Positions 43,726-56,819 of a stretch of 64,000 nucleotides of DNA are shown piece after piece; position 1 is the stretch's first letter; each line of letters opens with the position of its first letter. Source of the DNA: Siphonodentalium dalli (lineage: Eukaryota > Mollusca > Scaphopoda > Gadilida > Siphonodentaliidae); contig CP136061.1 of assembly GCA_032622095.1 (NCBI GenBank), positions 193,880,369-193,944,368 of the forward strand, written 5' to 3'. Below the pieces are notes generated by a model. That model had not been told where the DNA came from. It made no database searches and saw nothing but the letters and a program-made list of their open reading frames with translations. Made by a program: the position numbers and the translations under genes.

Positions 43726-45353
43726 TGGGCGATAGATCAATATTGTTTTGACCGGGGATATCGTATATAGTCTAGAAAAGTGCGGATATATATATACCGC
43801 ATACGGCAGTATGCTGAATATATCATCATATTTAACACGTGATGTGTTATGTAAGATTATTTCAACCCTCACCCCAAAATTCATCAAAAAGTCACCGTTT
43901 TGGGGAAATTCGGCACAAATGAATACAAAAGAACAGGTATTCGGGATATGTTTGTGCTACGATATAGCAGGTTACACACTTATAAATACAATGTAATGAA
44001 ATGCCATGATTGCGATGATAAATGTGAAAAATTCTTAAATTTACGTGGAAAATAGACAAAAAATCATTCATTTTCAGTTGTTTCGCCCCTCTTAATAGGC
44101 TATTATTCAGTATTGCATTGAATGGAAATCCCGTATATAATATAGAAAACTTGTGGAAATATATACTGCATATGATTGTAGGATAAGGATGTGATTCTTC
44201 GCCACAGATGCTATGTGGTGGTAGATTGTGTTACCCCCACCCCAAATGTCAGAAGAAACAAAATCAGTTTTAGAAATTTCGGTATGGCAGAATACAAAAG
44301 CACAACTCCGATTATTTTGTGCTATTAAATTGAAGTCTACCCACTTCGAGATATACATTATGATAACGCCATGGTATAATTTAAAGATGGCAACATTTCG
44401 GAGTTTTCTGATGAAAGTGGACCGAAAATCGTAAAATATAAACTTGTTTTGCCCATCTAGATGGGTGATAATTCAATTCCATTTTGAACAATAATCCAGG
44501 ACAAACTCTCAAGAGTTGACGAGACACATAATGAAGAAATTACATCATTGTATATGTTTACTTCGCATAATATAGCTTCACAGTTGTATAAGATTATACA
44601 TATTTGGAGGTTTAGTGTTTGTTAATAACCAGGCCCAGCCACAGTACATGCATGTAACTTGTAACACGTGTTGCCATTACCAACGAAATCACATGACTCA
44701 CATGACCATTCCGCTTACACGTACACCATCAAACAACCGTTTAGACGTTTTGTGTCAAATGTGCAGCATTGTGAAATGTGTATCAGATGGGTGTCCAATC
44801 TTTATATCAATCGACGAACATGTGCTTAGTGAACTTTTGTTAAATTCTTCAGTAGCGGTGACCAGGTCGTTACTTTTCCCAAATGGGTTGTTGGTACGAA
44901 CTACCATTATAGTAGTACTATACATATAGGCATTACGAGTATAGCGTATAGTATGCGTATGTGTTTCTTACGGTCAAAACACATTTTTACAGAAGTGGCG
45001 ATTGCGAGTCTATTTGGGAGAAAATAGTGCCGTTCATTGCATTCAATCTTCTTGCCACACACAGTATTGTGATATAGTTATTTTGTTTTTAATTATGTTG
45101 TTTACATGATAAATATTGTTAGTTGTACACTAGATGAATGCATGCAAAACTCGCGTGCCCATATACTTGGGTTTCTCGAATCCGTAATCGTAACTACAGC
45201 TATTGAAAATCGACAACTGATAGAAAGAACACATATTCTAGTGATGTACCTGTAGCACCATTTATGCGTAATTCATGCGTGCAGTAGATTATTATGCGTA
45301 AGCTGTCAAGTTCGAACACAGCAAATAATGATTTACGGTAGGCATCCATTGTA

Positions 45354-46776
45354 ATGCATTGCGCTAAATATCGCCCGAACCAAAAAAATTCTAGAAAATC
45401 CGGTGAAAAACGGAAACAATTTGTGACACCAGATAGCTATGATGTCACAAGATCATGGTTAGATTACCAAGCACACTTTGAAATATGTTCCAATATAAAT
45501 GGATTGGAAAATGATGACATGGGCCTTTATCTATGCGCATCCTTGAGAGGATTGGCGCAAGGAACACTCGGTGACCTACTCCCAGGACGAGAAGAAGACT
45601 ACAACTTTCTTGTTGGTGCGATAAAAGGCCGATTTGCTGCCAAAAACCAGACTGACCAGATGGTACAATTGCGTGCACGACGGCAAAGGGCAAGGGGGAG
45701 TTACCGACGTCTGACCAATATATTATATCATACTGCAACACATGAATTGAGAGACACCTTGGCAAAGGGCCAATTCATTGGTGTGTTGTATGATCCCGAT
45801 ATATATACGGCTCATTGTACAACGAGCACGACTGGGCTCTCTTGATGAGAGCATAAGACATGCATTTGAATTAGAGGCTTTTGCCAAGTCTGAAAAACAT
45901 AGGGCTAAACACTATGCTAGGGTAGTAAATGAAGTAGACACAACACAAAGCAAAAAATATAGAGTTTTAAGAACTAAAAAAGATAAGAGATGAACTGACG
46001 CCCCAAACTGGTTCTAATGGGAAAACTCAAAATAGCCCACAACCGTCCGAGACATCACAGTCCATCTCTGAGATGAAGGACATAAAACAAATATTGACTG
46101 ATGTGAAGAGGTGTAAAGGGGAGATTAACAAAGAATGACAAACTTGGAGAACCAAAACAAGGAGAAAAAGGGTAACACAAATGAGTCCTGGAGGGACTGT
46201 CGTGACGATAGACAATGGAGACATAATTATAATGATAATCCTGATTATACCACGAACGAATACAAAGAACGCACCAGATGCAGAACTTCTCACAATCCAC
46301 GCGACACGTGCCATACTGCATATCGTGGTAGGGGAGACCAGCAGAACACAAGTGGACATCGTAACTCCAACGAGTTTGTTAGATACAGCTCTTCTGATTG
46401 CAATCTGTATGGGCAGCCAGTGAGGTTTCTGATTGGTACTGGATCAACAGTTTCCATGCTCTCAAGAAACTGTATGACTACTTATCGGAAGATAAATACC
46501 ATATGTTACATAAATGATGTAGCACACGAGCTGCTGATCATTGAGTCCAACGAAACGAACAAGGCATACAGAGTTGTATCATCTGACTCATCGGAAACTC
46601 TGCCAGAGATAGTATCTTCTCGTCACTTGTCAGAGCACATCAACACAAATTCCCCAGAAAGATTTGGAACTATTGAAACTGATGATCACGAGCCCATTTA
46701 TACCTCGATAAGCAGCATGGATCAGGCACCAGCTATGGTAGATAACACATATATTGGCAGAATATGCCATATGTGA
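45354..46776 (+). pseudogene. Ty3/gypsy-like gag and protease remnant
   Basis: The first frame (45354-45845) shows SWLDYQAHFEICSNIN, LYLCASLRGLAQGTLGDLLP and the 'RF..kNQtd' segment of gag. The frame shifts near 45800 and continues as DESIRHAFELEAFAKSE. A third frame (46135-46776) has a basic, Asn/Arg-rich zone with a ruined zinc knuckle, then GQPVRFLIGTGSTVSML, the retropepsin active-site region with DTG changed to GTG. RT, RNase H and integrase are absent. The unit is dead. Confidence 0.8.
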
Positions 46777-46789
46777 CTCCTGTGAGGTC

Positions 46790-47645
46790 TGGAAATTCAC
46801 AAATGCTCAGAAAGCTTAACGAACCTATTATGGGTATATATGATCGCATGACAATACATCAGTACTTTCTGCTACCATATAAGCAATGAGGATGGGTTTC
46901 AAAGAGCTGAACCAAAACCACCCTATCCTGAAGTGAAACCAAATGCACAGGAGAAATATATTCTTCCTGACACATTGGCAGACATACATGGTCAGATAAA
47001 TTCGACATGTAATGACCAAGGCCTTGGAGATATTACGGCATATGTTCGTCATCATATTCCAAGAAATATGGCCCAACCCAAAAACGGCGCCATGGTACCG
47101 CAAGGGGGATTCAAGGACGATATATAGAATTAAAGAACATCGCAAGGTTGATGACAAGGCTCGATTTGATGGCTGTGACCAAGAAGATCGTGACGCATTA
47201 AAACCCCAAATACTGTGTGAAGGTCCCTATAGGGCAAAGTCGTGGATTATGACTCCCAGACAGGAGAGCCACATAAATACAGTATATATACTGGTTGTAC
47301 AGTACCGTTGATGTAAAACAAATATTCTATTATATGATTAATGGGAAGTGGCAGCCATGGGGGGGGACATCAAGTCCCGAGTGGCTGCAGGTTCATTCCA
47401 AACACGACCCCTTGGCTCAACTTTCAGGGTTGAGCCACGAATAGATGTGGTGAGATCGAGAGCACACCTTAATGGCTGTGCCGTCTCGTGGGTAGTTCAT
47501 GCCCATTGGTCGCTAAAAACCCTCTATGTGTATCGAAGAATAGTAGGCTATGCGACCGAATTGGAGAACATTTTTGCACCCAGATACAAACAAACGTTAG
47601 CTTCCATCGGTTCCAGGTTGCAGACGACGTACGGTGTACAGGAAG
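46790..47645 (+). other. Unrecognised centre of the inverted repeat
   Basis: Short frames (46870-47127 and 47348-47719) show no known domain. A small palindrome CTTGGCTCAACTTTC / GGGTTGAGCCACG is at 47411-47440. It may be decayed continuation of the retroelement. Confidence 0.3.
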
Positions 47646-49299
47646 TCGTACCAACGACCCATTTGGGAAAAGTAACGGCGTGGTCACCGCTGCTGAAGAA
47701 TTTTACAAAAGTTCACTAAGCACAGGTTCGTCGATTGATATAAAGATTGGACACCCCTCTGATATACACATTTCGCAATGCTGCACATTTGACACAAAAC
47801 GTCTAAACGGTTGTTTGATGTTGTACGTGTAAGCGGAATGGTCATGTGAGTCAGGAGACAGGTAATGGCAACACACGTTACAAGTTACATGTACTGTGGC
47901 TGAACCTGGTTATTAACAATCACTAAACCTCCCAATACGTATAATCTTATACAACTGTGAAGCTATATTATGCGAAGTAAACATATACAATGATGTAATT
48001 ACTTCAACTCAAGTAACTATCAAAAGCCTCAGCTTGATAAGGTATGTGTATAATGCATAAATGTGTATAGGAATATTCCGTGTTTGTCTCATCTTGCAAT
48101 GTATTGTATTGTTGTGGCGATGGGTGCAATACCGTAACCAAACAAATGCGACAGAAGATGATACAATCCGAAAACATTCATATGCATTATGTGTCTCGTC
48201 AACTCTTGAGAGTTTGTCCTGGATTATTGTTCAAAATGGAATTGAATTATAACCCATGTATATATAGAGGGGCAAAACAAGTTTATATTTCACGATTTTC
48301 GGTCTACTTTCATCAGAAAACTCCGAAATGTTGCCATCTGTAAATTATACCATGACGTTATCATAATGTATATCTCGAAGTGGGTACACTTCAATAAAAT
48401 AGCACAAAATAATCGGAGTTGTGCTTTTGTATTCTGCCATACCGAAATTTCTAAAACTGATTTTGTTTCTTCTGAATTTCGGGGTGGGGTGACACAATCT
48501 ACCACCACATAGCATATATGGCAAAGAATGACATCCTTATCCTACAATCATATGCAGTATATATTTCCACAAGTTTCTATATTATATACGGGATCTCCAT
48601 TCAATGCAATACTGAATAATAGCCTATTAAGCGGGGCAAAACAACTGAAAATGAATGATGTTTTGTCTATTTTCCACGTAAATTTAAGAACTTTACATCT
48701 ATTACCGCAACCATGGCATTGCATTACTTTGTATTTATAAGTGTGTAACCTGCTATATCGTAGCACAAACATATCCCGAATACCTGTTCTTTTGTGTTCA
48801 TTTGTGCCGAATTTCCCTAAAACAGTGACTTTTTGCGGAATTTTGGGGCGAGGGTTGAAATAATCTTACATAACACATCACGTGTTAAATATGATGACAT
48901 ATTCAGCATACTGTCGTATGCGGTATATATATACGCACTTTTCTAGACTATATACGATATCCCCGGTCAGAACAATATTGATCTATTGCCCATTAAGTGA
49001 GGCAAAAAAAATGAAAAATTGCGCTGTTTTGTCTATTTTTACAATAAATCTAAAAAAAAATCTTCGTTATATCAGAGAAATCGTACCACTATCATAGTAA
49101 ATATCTAGAGATATGTAGACTACAATATTTTAGCGCAAAATGTTCGCGTTTCTATACTTTTATTTCTCATTTTGCTGAATTTTACAAAAACAGGGATTTT
49201 TGCAGAATTTTGGCACTTAATCAGCTAAAAATCATCTTTTGCATCATTTGTATATTTCACACCGGATCCTATCCGATGCGGAATGTCATAACCTTCAAC

Positions 49300-50450
49300 A
49301 TGATGTATCACAAGCCCGTGTGTGGTGCCGATGGACTAAACTTTCTGAAATCGGTTCCGTCCGCTCCACTACAAGGTGATTTATATTTTTAAGTGGCGAT
49401 CTAATTTGTTGTTTTAAATTAATAATAAGGGCATGGCCTGACTCAGTTATCATTGTCATGGAACGCCATTGGTATAATATGGCTTTAGCCCCAAAGGCCC
49501 GCGTAGAACAATTAGCCATGTGTGAGCGACATGCGTATTACAAAAACGGTAACGCAAAATGTAAACACAGGGCTAAACAGATGTAGTGCCACCTCACCTT
49601 TCCAGACATCAAACCATAGTGTCTAGCATACTGCCTGGTCTGGACCTCTAATTCAGTCATCACATTGGAACAGAATACACACATACAATACCATTTCACA
49701 CACAAGAAATGGACATGGAAGTCATCTGGTTTTAACACTGGATTGTACAACAATAACACGCTCGAAATAATGTTGGGGTTAGATTTGGTGTTCATACAGG
49801 ATTGTGCATAGTTGAATTGTTTCACGCCATTTATTTTTTATTAATAGTCAATAATAATGGTCACGGTGAAGACTAAATTGTATCATAGGATGGCACATAT
49901 ATATTTAGTCAATTTAGTGACTTGTAAAATAGATAGTGAACAGAATTGAAACAAGGAATACATTTGGTATGGTATTATGGTATTCCTAATAAAAAAGTTA
50001 AGTAAATAACCATTAAAAAGTGTTAAAAGTGGAATAAGGGGTGGGTCCCAAAATTTGCGTAGAAAAACAAATGTTTTTTTTTAGCAAGAGGTCTGGAGAA
50101 AAAAAATTTGGGCCTCGTGTCTGCAATTTTTTTGCAGACACCCCGGTAACTCTGTTAAAAAATAATATGTACCCGTAGTATGTGGGTATCCTTTCCAACA
50201 GCCTAAGCTATCAACATGCCAAAGGACAACGACACCGATAATTAACACCCGTGTTACAAGGTGATTGATACGTTCAGACGGATTTTCGGACGGAAGGAAA
50301 TTTCTAAGTCAAAGATGAGCCATAATTCTGGTAAAAATTAATGGACGAAACCAATAGTATATGGTATCCTTTTCCCCAACCTGTGCTATCACCAAAGGAT
50401 ACCGAAATCCGACAATTAACATGAGAGTTACAAGGCGATATGTTCAGACC
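49300..50450. other. No gene seen
   Basis: Ordinary AT-rich sequence. Diverged duplicated phrases (TGGTATCCTTT, ACCGA-A-(T)AATTAACA, GTTACAAGG) occur at about 50180-50270 and 50360-50440. Confidence 0.4.
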
Positions 50451-50929
50451 AACGGACAGAGCCCTCGGCTATATACAGAGACGTGGCGACAGGGGGGGGG
50501 GGGGGGGGGTTGGAGTGTCTCCCCCCCCCCCCCAACTTCAAAATTTTCAACAGTTGTAAATTTCATACCTGCCAAAACATTAGTTGGAAATTTCATACCA
50601 ATAATAGGTTGAAAATGTTCTTTTAGTCTGATTTTCAAACAATTTATTCGGGGAATTAATTGTTTTTGGACCAATATTTGTATATTTTCCTATTTTGGTC
50701 AAAATTTTGGACTGAAATGGTCGTCAGTTGGAAATTTTCCTACCTTAGGGGAGGGTGACAGTTTAGAAATTTCCAACACTTGGAAAGCTTGTGTCCTGGT
50801 CCCTCCCCCGTGGCCTGTCAAAAACTGCTAGTTAATTTAAGAAAACAATATTGTCATACATTTGGTCAACATTGCCATTGGAATTGTCGTCAGTTGGAAA
50901 TTTTCCAACTCTAGGTCCTAGAGTCTAGG

Positions 50930-51562
50930 AACGCTTGAGTCTAGTTTATATGCTAGGATTTTGCGATTTTCTTGTTCAGATTTCAAAATTTTCAAAACCA
51001 TGGTCGGCCCGGTGTGTCATTGTCCCTCCCCCGTGGCCAATACAAAACTGCTAATTAGTTTAACAAAACAATATTTTACTACATTTGGTCAAACTTGTGG
51101 ATTGAAATGGTCATCAGTTGGAGAATTTTCCAACCTGAAGGGGAGTATGAGGTTTGAAATTTACAAACACTATAGGAAAGCTTCAGTTGAGGCCAGTTTA
51201 GATGCTAGGATTTGCGATTTTCTTGTATAGTTTTCAAAATTTTCTCACAACTATGGTCAGCCCGGTGTGTCCTGGTCTCTGGCCCGTAGCCGTGTTCATT
51301 TGTCTGGAGTTAGACCACTCGATGTCAGAATTTATGCAATTTTTCAGGTTAAAATATCGGAATGTTCTCATACCGGGAATATAGAACCATGGTTTATAAA
51401 TATATAGGATATTAGGCCTGAGCACTGAGGTGCAAGGGTGGTGCAAATAGAATTATGCAAAACTTGTGTTTGGTCTGATTCTGATTCAGGGGGGTGCAGT
51501 TGGAATTTGTTCAATGTGGACACCCCCCCCCCCCAACGGAGACCCTCTAGCCACGTTCCTGG
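50930..51562 (+). mobile_element. Dispersed element, copy 2
   Basis: Inverse copy of 34195-34850, ending CCCTCTAGCCACGTTCCTGG. Homopolymer G/C runs are long just upstream (50491-50508, 50521-50533). Another CAGGGACGTGG-type terminus is at 51964. Confidence 0.65.
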
Positions 51563-51629
51563 CTATATATCCCTGGCTATATATGCCCCGAACCTCATAC
51601 GGGGTTCGGTGGCACAATAACACTGACTC

Positions 51630-51673
51630 AGTATAGAAATAATCGGGGATTCAAACGTTAAGTGAGCCTTTAA
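51630..51673. mobile_element. Family B right-end fragment
   Basis: GATTCAAACGTTAAGTGAGCCTTTAA matches the right terminal repeat of family B with several changes; the rest is missing. Confidence 0.5.
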
Positions 51674-51679
51674 GGTATT

Positions 51680-53480
51680 TAAAATAAACTGACAAATATG
51701 TATAGATATGTGGATACACTACTTCCTCGTCCGTTCATACGATGCATGGAGGTGTGCTGCGGCGATTGTTAATTATTAGAGCATTATTTGAGAAGAGAAA
51801 GTGCATATTATCGTCTGCTTTATCAGTTGTATACCGCTAATCTACCTATACCTATACGACTATAACCTAGCTTTAGAAGTTTATTATGTTCGCTTATTCT
51901 CCTGCATGTACATTAAGTGTACGTATAATTGTAAAAATGTACGTATACGTGTGGCAATCTATCAGGGACGTGGTTAGAGAGTGTCCCTTGTGACGTGATC
52001 AGCTATAGTTCGCGATATTCTGTTTTGCACCCCACCCGAACCTACCCCCCCCCCCCCCGCAGTAAAACAGTTATTTCCATACTAATTAAAGCTTTGATTA
52101 TCAAACTATATGAGAGACATTTCAACCTATATTTTGAAACAGATCAAATCCCCCAATCCCGGAAAATTTAATTTGTACCTCCACCCCTTCGTTGGGCTGA
52201 ACATTTCCAACTAATGTCTTTAAAGATCTCCAAATGTTGGAATTTTTTTTTCAAAACATTATCATTCAAACGGATATTGCAACAATGCCAAAATATTTAT
52301 CTATAGTTATATGACAAGCATATGTAGAAAGAAGTTAACAGAAAGTTTGTGAGATACTGGTTGGTAAAAAAAAAATTCTTATTTTTTGTAACAACTTTAC
52401 CAAATTTCTTAATTGATCATAATGGGATCCAACATGACTCGTTTGCTGAAACTTGTGCCCGGAGACATTGTCATATAAGTGATTAAAGACGTGTTCAGTC
52501 TTCCAGAGCCCCAATTACAACAACAACACATTTTATTGATAACAGTTAAGATAAAAATGCATCGACGTCGACAACGTAGGATCGAAATATTTGTTTTAGA
52601 CAACATACGACACACAATGTATTCATATAGTCTCGCAAATATCAAACAAAATCACTGTTGTTGCCAAAGTGAGTGTTAGTGTCTCTCTAAAACATAAGAA
52701 ATATTGAACATAAATATTATGTTCAAATTAATCACCACCAAGGTGGCAGTTCTCTCAATTTTATATATCAGTAAATCTAAATCAAAAGCAAAATAGTATG
52801 ATGTGCAGCTGAGAAAACGTTGTCATAATATTCAGTTCTTAAAATTTAAAATAGGGTATAGGTGGTCTTCAAACCATCGAAAAGTCGTCTTTCTTATATG
52901 CCGTTTGCTTATTTGTAAGGTGCCGCAAGCTTTCGGGAACGAGCCCATCCATAGTACTTGTAGATTTCCTGATCGAAATGCCTTTTCTCCACATTTTCTA
53001 ACACCATCTGTTAAAACATATAGCATTTTAGATCGTGGTGTACTCAATACTTCAAATATGGTAGGGGATTCCCCAAAACAGTGAAAATTCTCCTTTCGTA
53101 TTTTCCAGCCGATTATTACCAAAATGTCCCAGGGGGGGGGGGGTCGGAAAAAATTTGCAGGCACGTATGCTGATTTTTGACTTTCGGCCCTTGTTGGGAC
53201 CCACCCACCCCCGCGTCCAAATTGTTTTCAGCAGGGGGTGGTCAGGAATTTATTTTTTCCCGCCCTCTGGGTACAAACCACCCCCTAATTTTTATTTTTT
53301 CCAATTCTAGGATAGGGACCCACCCCATTCAAACTGCTTCAAATGACCATTTTACTTAGTTGTCCTGATCGTATCCAATCTATGTTCCGTATCGTGATTA
53401 TAGAAGCATTCCAATTTACCAATAAGGTTGTAAAGTTTCAAAGCAATTCTCCAATAAATGTGGGCTGTAGGTTTTGCTGA
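51680..53480. other. No gene seen; homopolymer-rich
   Basis: Contains C runs at 52047-52058 and G runs at 53131-53141. The segment 52803-53084 is open in both directions, but neither translation suggests a domain. Confidence 0.4.
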
Positions 53481-53494
53481 TGGATTCACATTTG

Positions 53495-53860
53495 AAATCC
53501 AAGATGGCTGATGGCGGCCATGTTTGTTTTGAACAAATTTCGGGGGAAAAAGGTAGGCTCACATCTTGAGGTAACCCCAAAGATCCATATGAAGTTTGGT
53601 GACAATTTGATGAGAAATGTGACCTGTAAGATGTGCTAAAGGATTTAGTCATAATAAAATCCAAGATGGCTGCTGGCAGCCATGTTTTTTTCAGAATTTG
53701 GTAAAAATGGTAGGCACCCATCGAGTGGTCACACCGAGGATTGATAGAAAGTTTGGTGATAATCGGATGAGAGATACGCTCTGTATAGTGTATTTAAGGA
53801 TTTAGTGATGCAAAGGATAAAATCCAAGATGGCTGCTGGTGGCCATGTTTTTCATCGAAA
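53495..53860. repeat. ~162-bp tandem repeat with AAGATGGCTGCTGG
   Basis: AATCCAAGATGGCTG(C/A)TGG(C/T) begins units at about 53496, 53658 and 53821, with periods of 162-163 bp. Each unit also carries 'AGTTTGGTGA(C/T)AAT' and 'GATGAGA(A/G)AT'. An inverted piece (CAGCAGCCATCTCGGATTT) is at 54489. Related words occur at 3948. Confidence 0.8.
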
Positions 53861-54579
53861 ATCGTTTGAATGGTCTCTTTTTATTTGTAGAGTTTACATA
53901 TATTTGAAGAAGCTATTATTGTGTTATATTTTCATTTATATCAGGCTGAATAAATGATTTTACTAGAACTATTTAAACCTGAGCTTTTCCATGCATGTCA
54001 ATGTGTATTGATAGATCCTTGATGAAAACATTTAGCAAGCTGACCTTTTTTATTACCCATTGGTGTCATCCCTCATTATTAACTGATGGTGAACTCAAAC
54101 CCCCCCCCCTTCCAAGAGTTATGTGCATACCTATTACATAAAAGAAGCATTCTTATAACATTTTGTCCCATTATTTTGAAGAAAAACGACTACAGGAATA
54201 CATTTACAGGGCCAGGAAAAATTGTGTTAACCGGTTTGCTGAACCACCCACCCCCGCCTAGTGTTCGGAAAAAATTTGCAGACCCCCCCCCCCTGTTTTC
54301 GGCAGTTTTTTTCCGACCATTTTTGGACACCCACACCCTTTTAACAATAAAACAGATTTGCAGGGGGAAATTCACTGTAAACAGCTGTATATGAATTTCT
54401 GTGCATACTATTTGTCATGGATGTTAACATTGACATGTAAATAGGAACAAGTCATTTTGGGGTCATTCGGTCAAAAAAAACATGGCTGCCAGCAGCCATC
54501 TCGGATTTCAAAATGCAATCCATTAGCATGGGCTACAGGCTATACTTTTTGTCTGATCATCATGAAATTTGTAAGTAAT

Positions 54580-54668
54580 GGTTAGAGCACAAGAATTGTT
54601 CTTTACCAGAATCAATCGAGTCGGAGACGAGATTTATTCTGGTAAAGAACAATTCGCGTGCTCTGACC
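54580..54668. repeat. Hairpin with ~34-nt arms
   Basis: GGTTAGAGCACAAGAATTGT-TCTTTACCAGAAT pairs with ATTCTGGTAAAGA-ACAATTCGCGTGCTCTGACC, around a 20-nt centre. No genes lie near. Confidence 0.8.
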
Positions 54669-55381
54669 GACTTAGAGCACAATTGATCACACATCATGCA
54701 ATAAACTGGAAATGTGCCGTCCGCTGGCCGCGATTGGACACAATAGCCTAATTAGCCGCGCCCAAAAACGTGATTAGCATGAACTGAATGTGAATATATA
54801 TGTCCGAAACAACACGGACTGTTCCCAATTTGAAGCGCTCGTGCGATTTGTTTGTTATGAGTTGCGGGTGCCTAACAATGGGATAATCATTGAACTATTC
54901 CTTCGCCAGCCTTGGGAATTGGTGTACTTTACCAAAAATCAGGGAACGATTGCAACAATGGGATTGTGCTCTAATGTATGTTAATATTGACATATCGATG
55001 TGTTTTAAGCCACACTCATTGCAAAAACAGTCAAAAAGACTTGCAGGAAAAATAATTTTGAATTGCGGAAAAAATTGTTTGTTGGTCCTATCGATCACCC
55101 ACCCACCCCAGCATACGTGCCCGGATTTGTTTCCCACCACCCTCTGAATGTCACAGGATTCAGGAACCATGCAGCCCATCAATATAAATCGTTTACTTCC
55201 TGGGCACTACCCTCTGTCCTGAGCACTACACTCTGTCCTGAGCACTATTCTCTGTCCACACCCTCAGAAAAAATTGCATGAGATTGCTTGATTTATTTTT
55301 ATTATTTGTACAATAACAAATGATATAACAACAAAAATGATGGACAATTATATGATACGTATTGTAAACATGTAGGAGCAG

Positions 55382-55544
55382 CACGCCTTGAAATATTGTG
55401 CCTGTTATTTGCTTAGGCCTTAGCAGAATGAGGTTCCCAGAGGCTGAATTTGGTGATGCTAGCCCGCTGTGTGGGATATCATCACTAAATTCACCCTCTG
55501 GGAACCTCATTCTGCAAATGACAGGCTCACTATTTCAAGGTTTG
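55382..55544. mobile_element. Palindromic hAT-like MITE, short form, exact 8-bp TSD (family E)
   Basis: It starts CACGCCTTGAAATATTGTG and ends TCACTATTTCAAGGTTTG. AGGAGCAG is duplicated exactly at 55374-55381 and 55545-55552. Only one inner palindrome is present. It is the clearest evidence of the target-site length for this family. Confidence 0.88.
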
Positions 55545-55639
55545 AGGAGCAGCATGATCATGGTTGGTCGTCTTCCTGTTGCCCTGTATATATGGAGATA
55601 TATAGCGAAAATGTGATAACAAAAACAGTTAAAATTGTA

Positions 55640-55820
55640 TTTTTGTTATTTGCCAGCCGCTTTTTGTATAGTGACCCAGGCTGTCGGAAACTTTTCGATC
55701 AAATGATACGACCAATATTAACGTATGGGGGTTAGGTGACATCAGCATGATAGAGAGGGCACATTTGAAATTTTGCAAAAATGATGCTATGCCTAAAATC
55801 TTCAACACCATCAGGAAATA
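55640..55820 (+). pseudogene. LINE ORF2 fragment (post-RT region)
   Basis: CRKLFDQMIRPILTYGG matches the 'lFd..vkPILlYG.EvWG' block after the RT domain; after a stop, MIERAHLKFCKNDAMPK matches 'iErvhl.FcK..L'. It is cut at about 55825 by the 155-bp tandem array. The continuation is probably at 58440. Confidence 0.75.
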
Positions 55821-55824
55821 TGTT

Positions 55825-56770
55825 TTCTAATTTGTACCCAATGTAACCGGTACCTTGGGATTTCTAAGGGGGGGGGGGGGAAGTAACAAATGTAACATTA
55901 ACAAATAGGTAACGTAACCAGAAGTAACCATGTGTACCCTATGTACCCATGGGCTGTAAAATAGTTCTGGGAATGTTTTCTTATTTGTACCCAATGTAAC
56001 CAGGTACTTTGGGATTTGTAAGAAAAAAAATAAAAGTAACAAATGAAACATTAACTAATAGGTAAAGTAACCGGAAGTATCCATGTGTACCCTATGTACC
56101 CATGGGCTGTAAATTAGTTCTGGGAATATGTCTTCTAATTTGTGCCTAATGTAACCAGGTACTTTGGGACTTCTAAGAAGAAAAAAAATTAAAGTATCAA
56201 ATGTAACATTAACTAATAGGTAAAGTAACCAGAAGTAACCATTTGTACCCCGTGTACCCATGGGCCTGAAAGTAGTTCCGGAATATGTTTTCTAATTTGT
56301 ACCCAATGTAATCAGGCACCTTGGGATTTCTAAGAAGAAAAAAAATAAAAGTAACAAATGTAACATTAACTCATAGGTAAAGTAACCAGAAGTAACAATT
56401 TAAGTTGAACGCTATGTACCCATGGGCCTGAAAGTAGTTCCGGAATATGTTTTCTAATTTGTACCCAATGTAATCGGGCACCTTGGGATTTCTAAGAAGA
56501 AAAAAATAAAAGTAACAAATGTAACATTAACTGATAGGTAAAGTAACCAGAAGTAACAAGTTGAACGCTATGTACCCATGGGCCTGAAAATAGTTCCAGA
56601 ATATGTTTTCTAATTTGTACCAAATATAATCAGGTACCTTGGGATTTCGAAGGGAAAAAAAGTAACAAATGTAACATTAACTGATAGGTAAAGTAACCAG
56701 AAGTAACAAGTTGTACGCTATGTACCAATGGGTTGTAAATTAGTTCCGAAAATATGTTTTCTAAGTTTCT
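55825..56770. repeat. ~155-bp tandem array, six units
   Basis: TCTAATTTGTACCCAATGTA begins units at about 55828, 55981, 56136, 56292, 56455 and 56611 (periods 153-163 bp). Each contains CTTGGGATTTCTAAG, AAAGTAACAAATGTAACATT, GGTAAAGTAACCAGAAGTAA and TGTACCCATGGGC. The units are almost devoid of CpG and show no coding. Confidence 0.92.
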
Positions 56771-56819
56771 AAATGTGTGCTTATAAAATGTACCCAATGT
56801 ACCCGACGTAACAACACTC

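Larger units (their letters stand above)
42931..49290. mobile_element. 6.4-kb long inverted repeat enclosing a gag-protease remnant
   Basis: Left arm 42931-44899 and right arm 47646-49290 are reverse complements at high identity over about 1.4 kb. Examples: TTTACTATGATAGTGGTACG against its complement at 49084, and ACACGTGATGTGTTATGTAA against 48864. The left arm contains a TTAA element (43225-43725) absent from the right; the right arm has about 150 bp extra near 48010-48170. The outermost paired sequence is TATGACATTCTGCATCGGAT. No target duplication was found. The centre (44900-47645) holds a broken gag-protease frame. Confidence 0.85.

Noticed and set aside
44615-44929. 104-codon Cys-rich frame (+)
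   Set aside because: It is part of the left arm of the long inverted repeat; the matching frame in the right arm is not conserved, so no coding selection is evident.
52803-53164. Overlapping open frames on both strands
   Set aside because: Both translations lack domain features; long antisense overlap of this kind is expected by chance in 64 kb.
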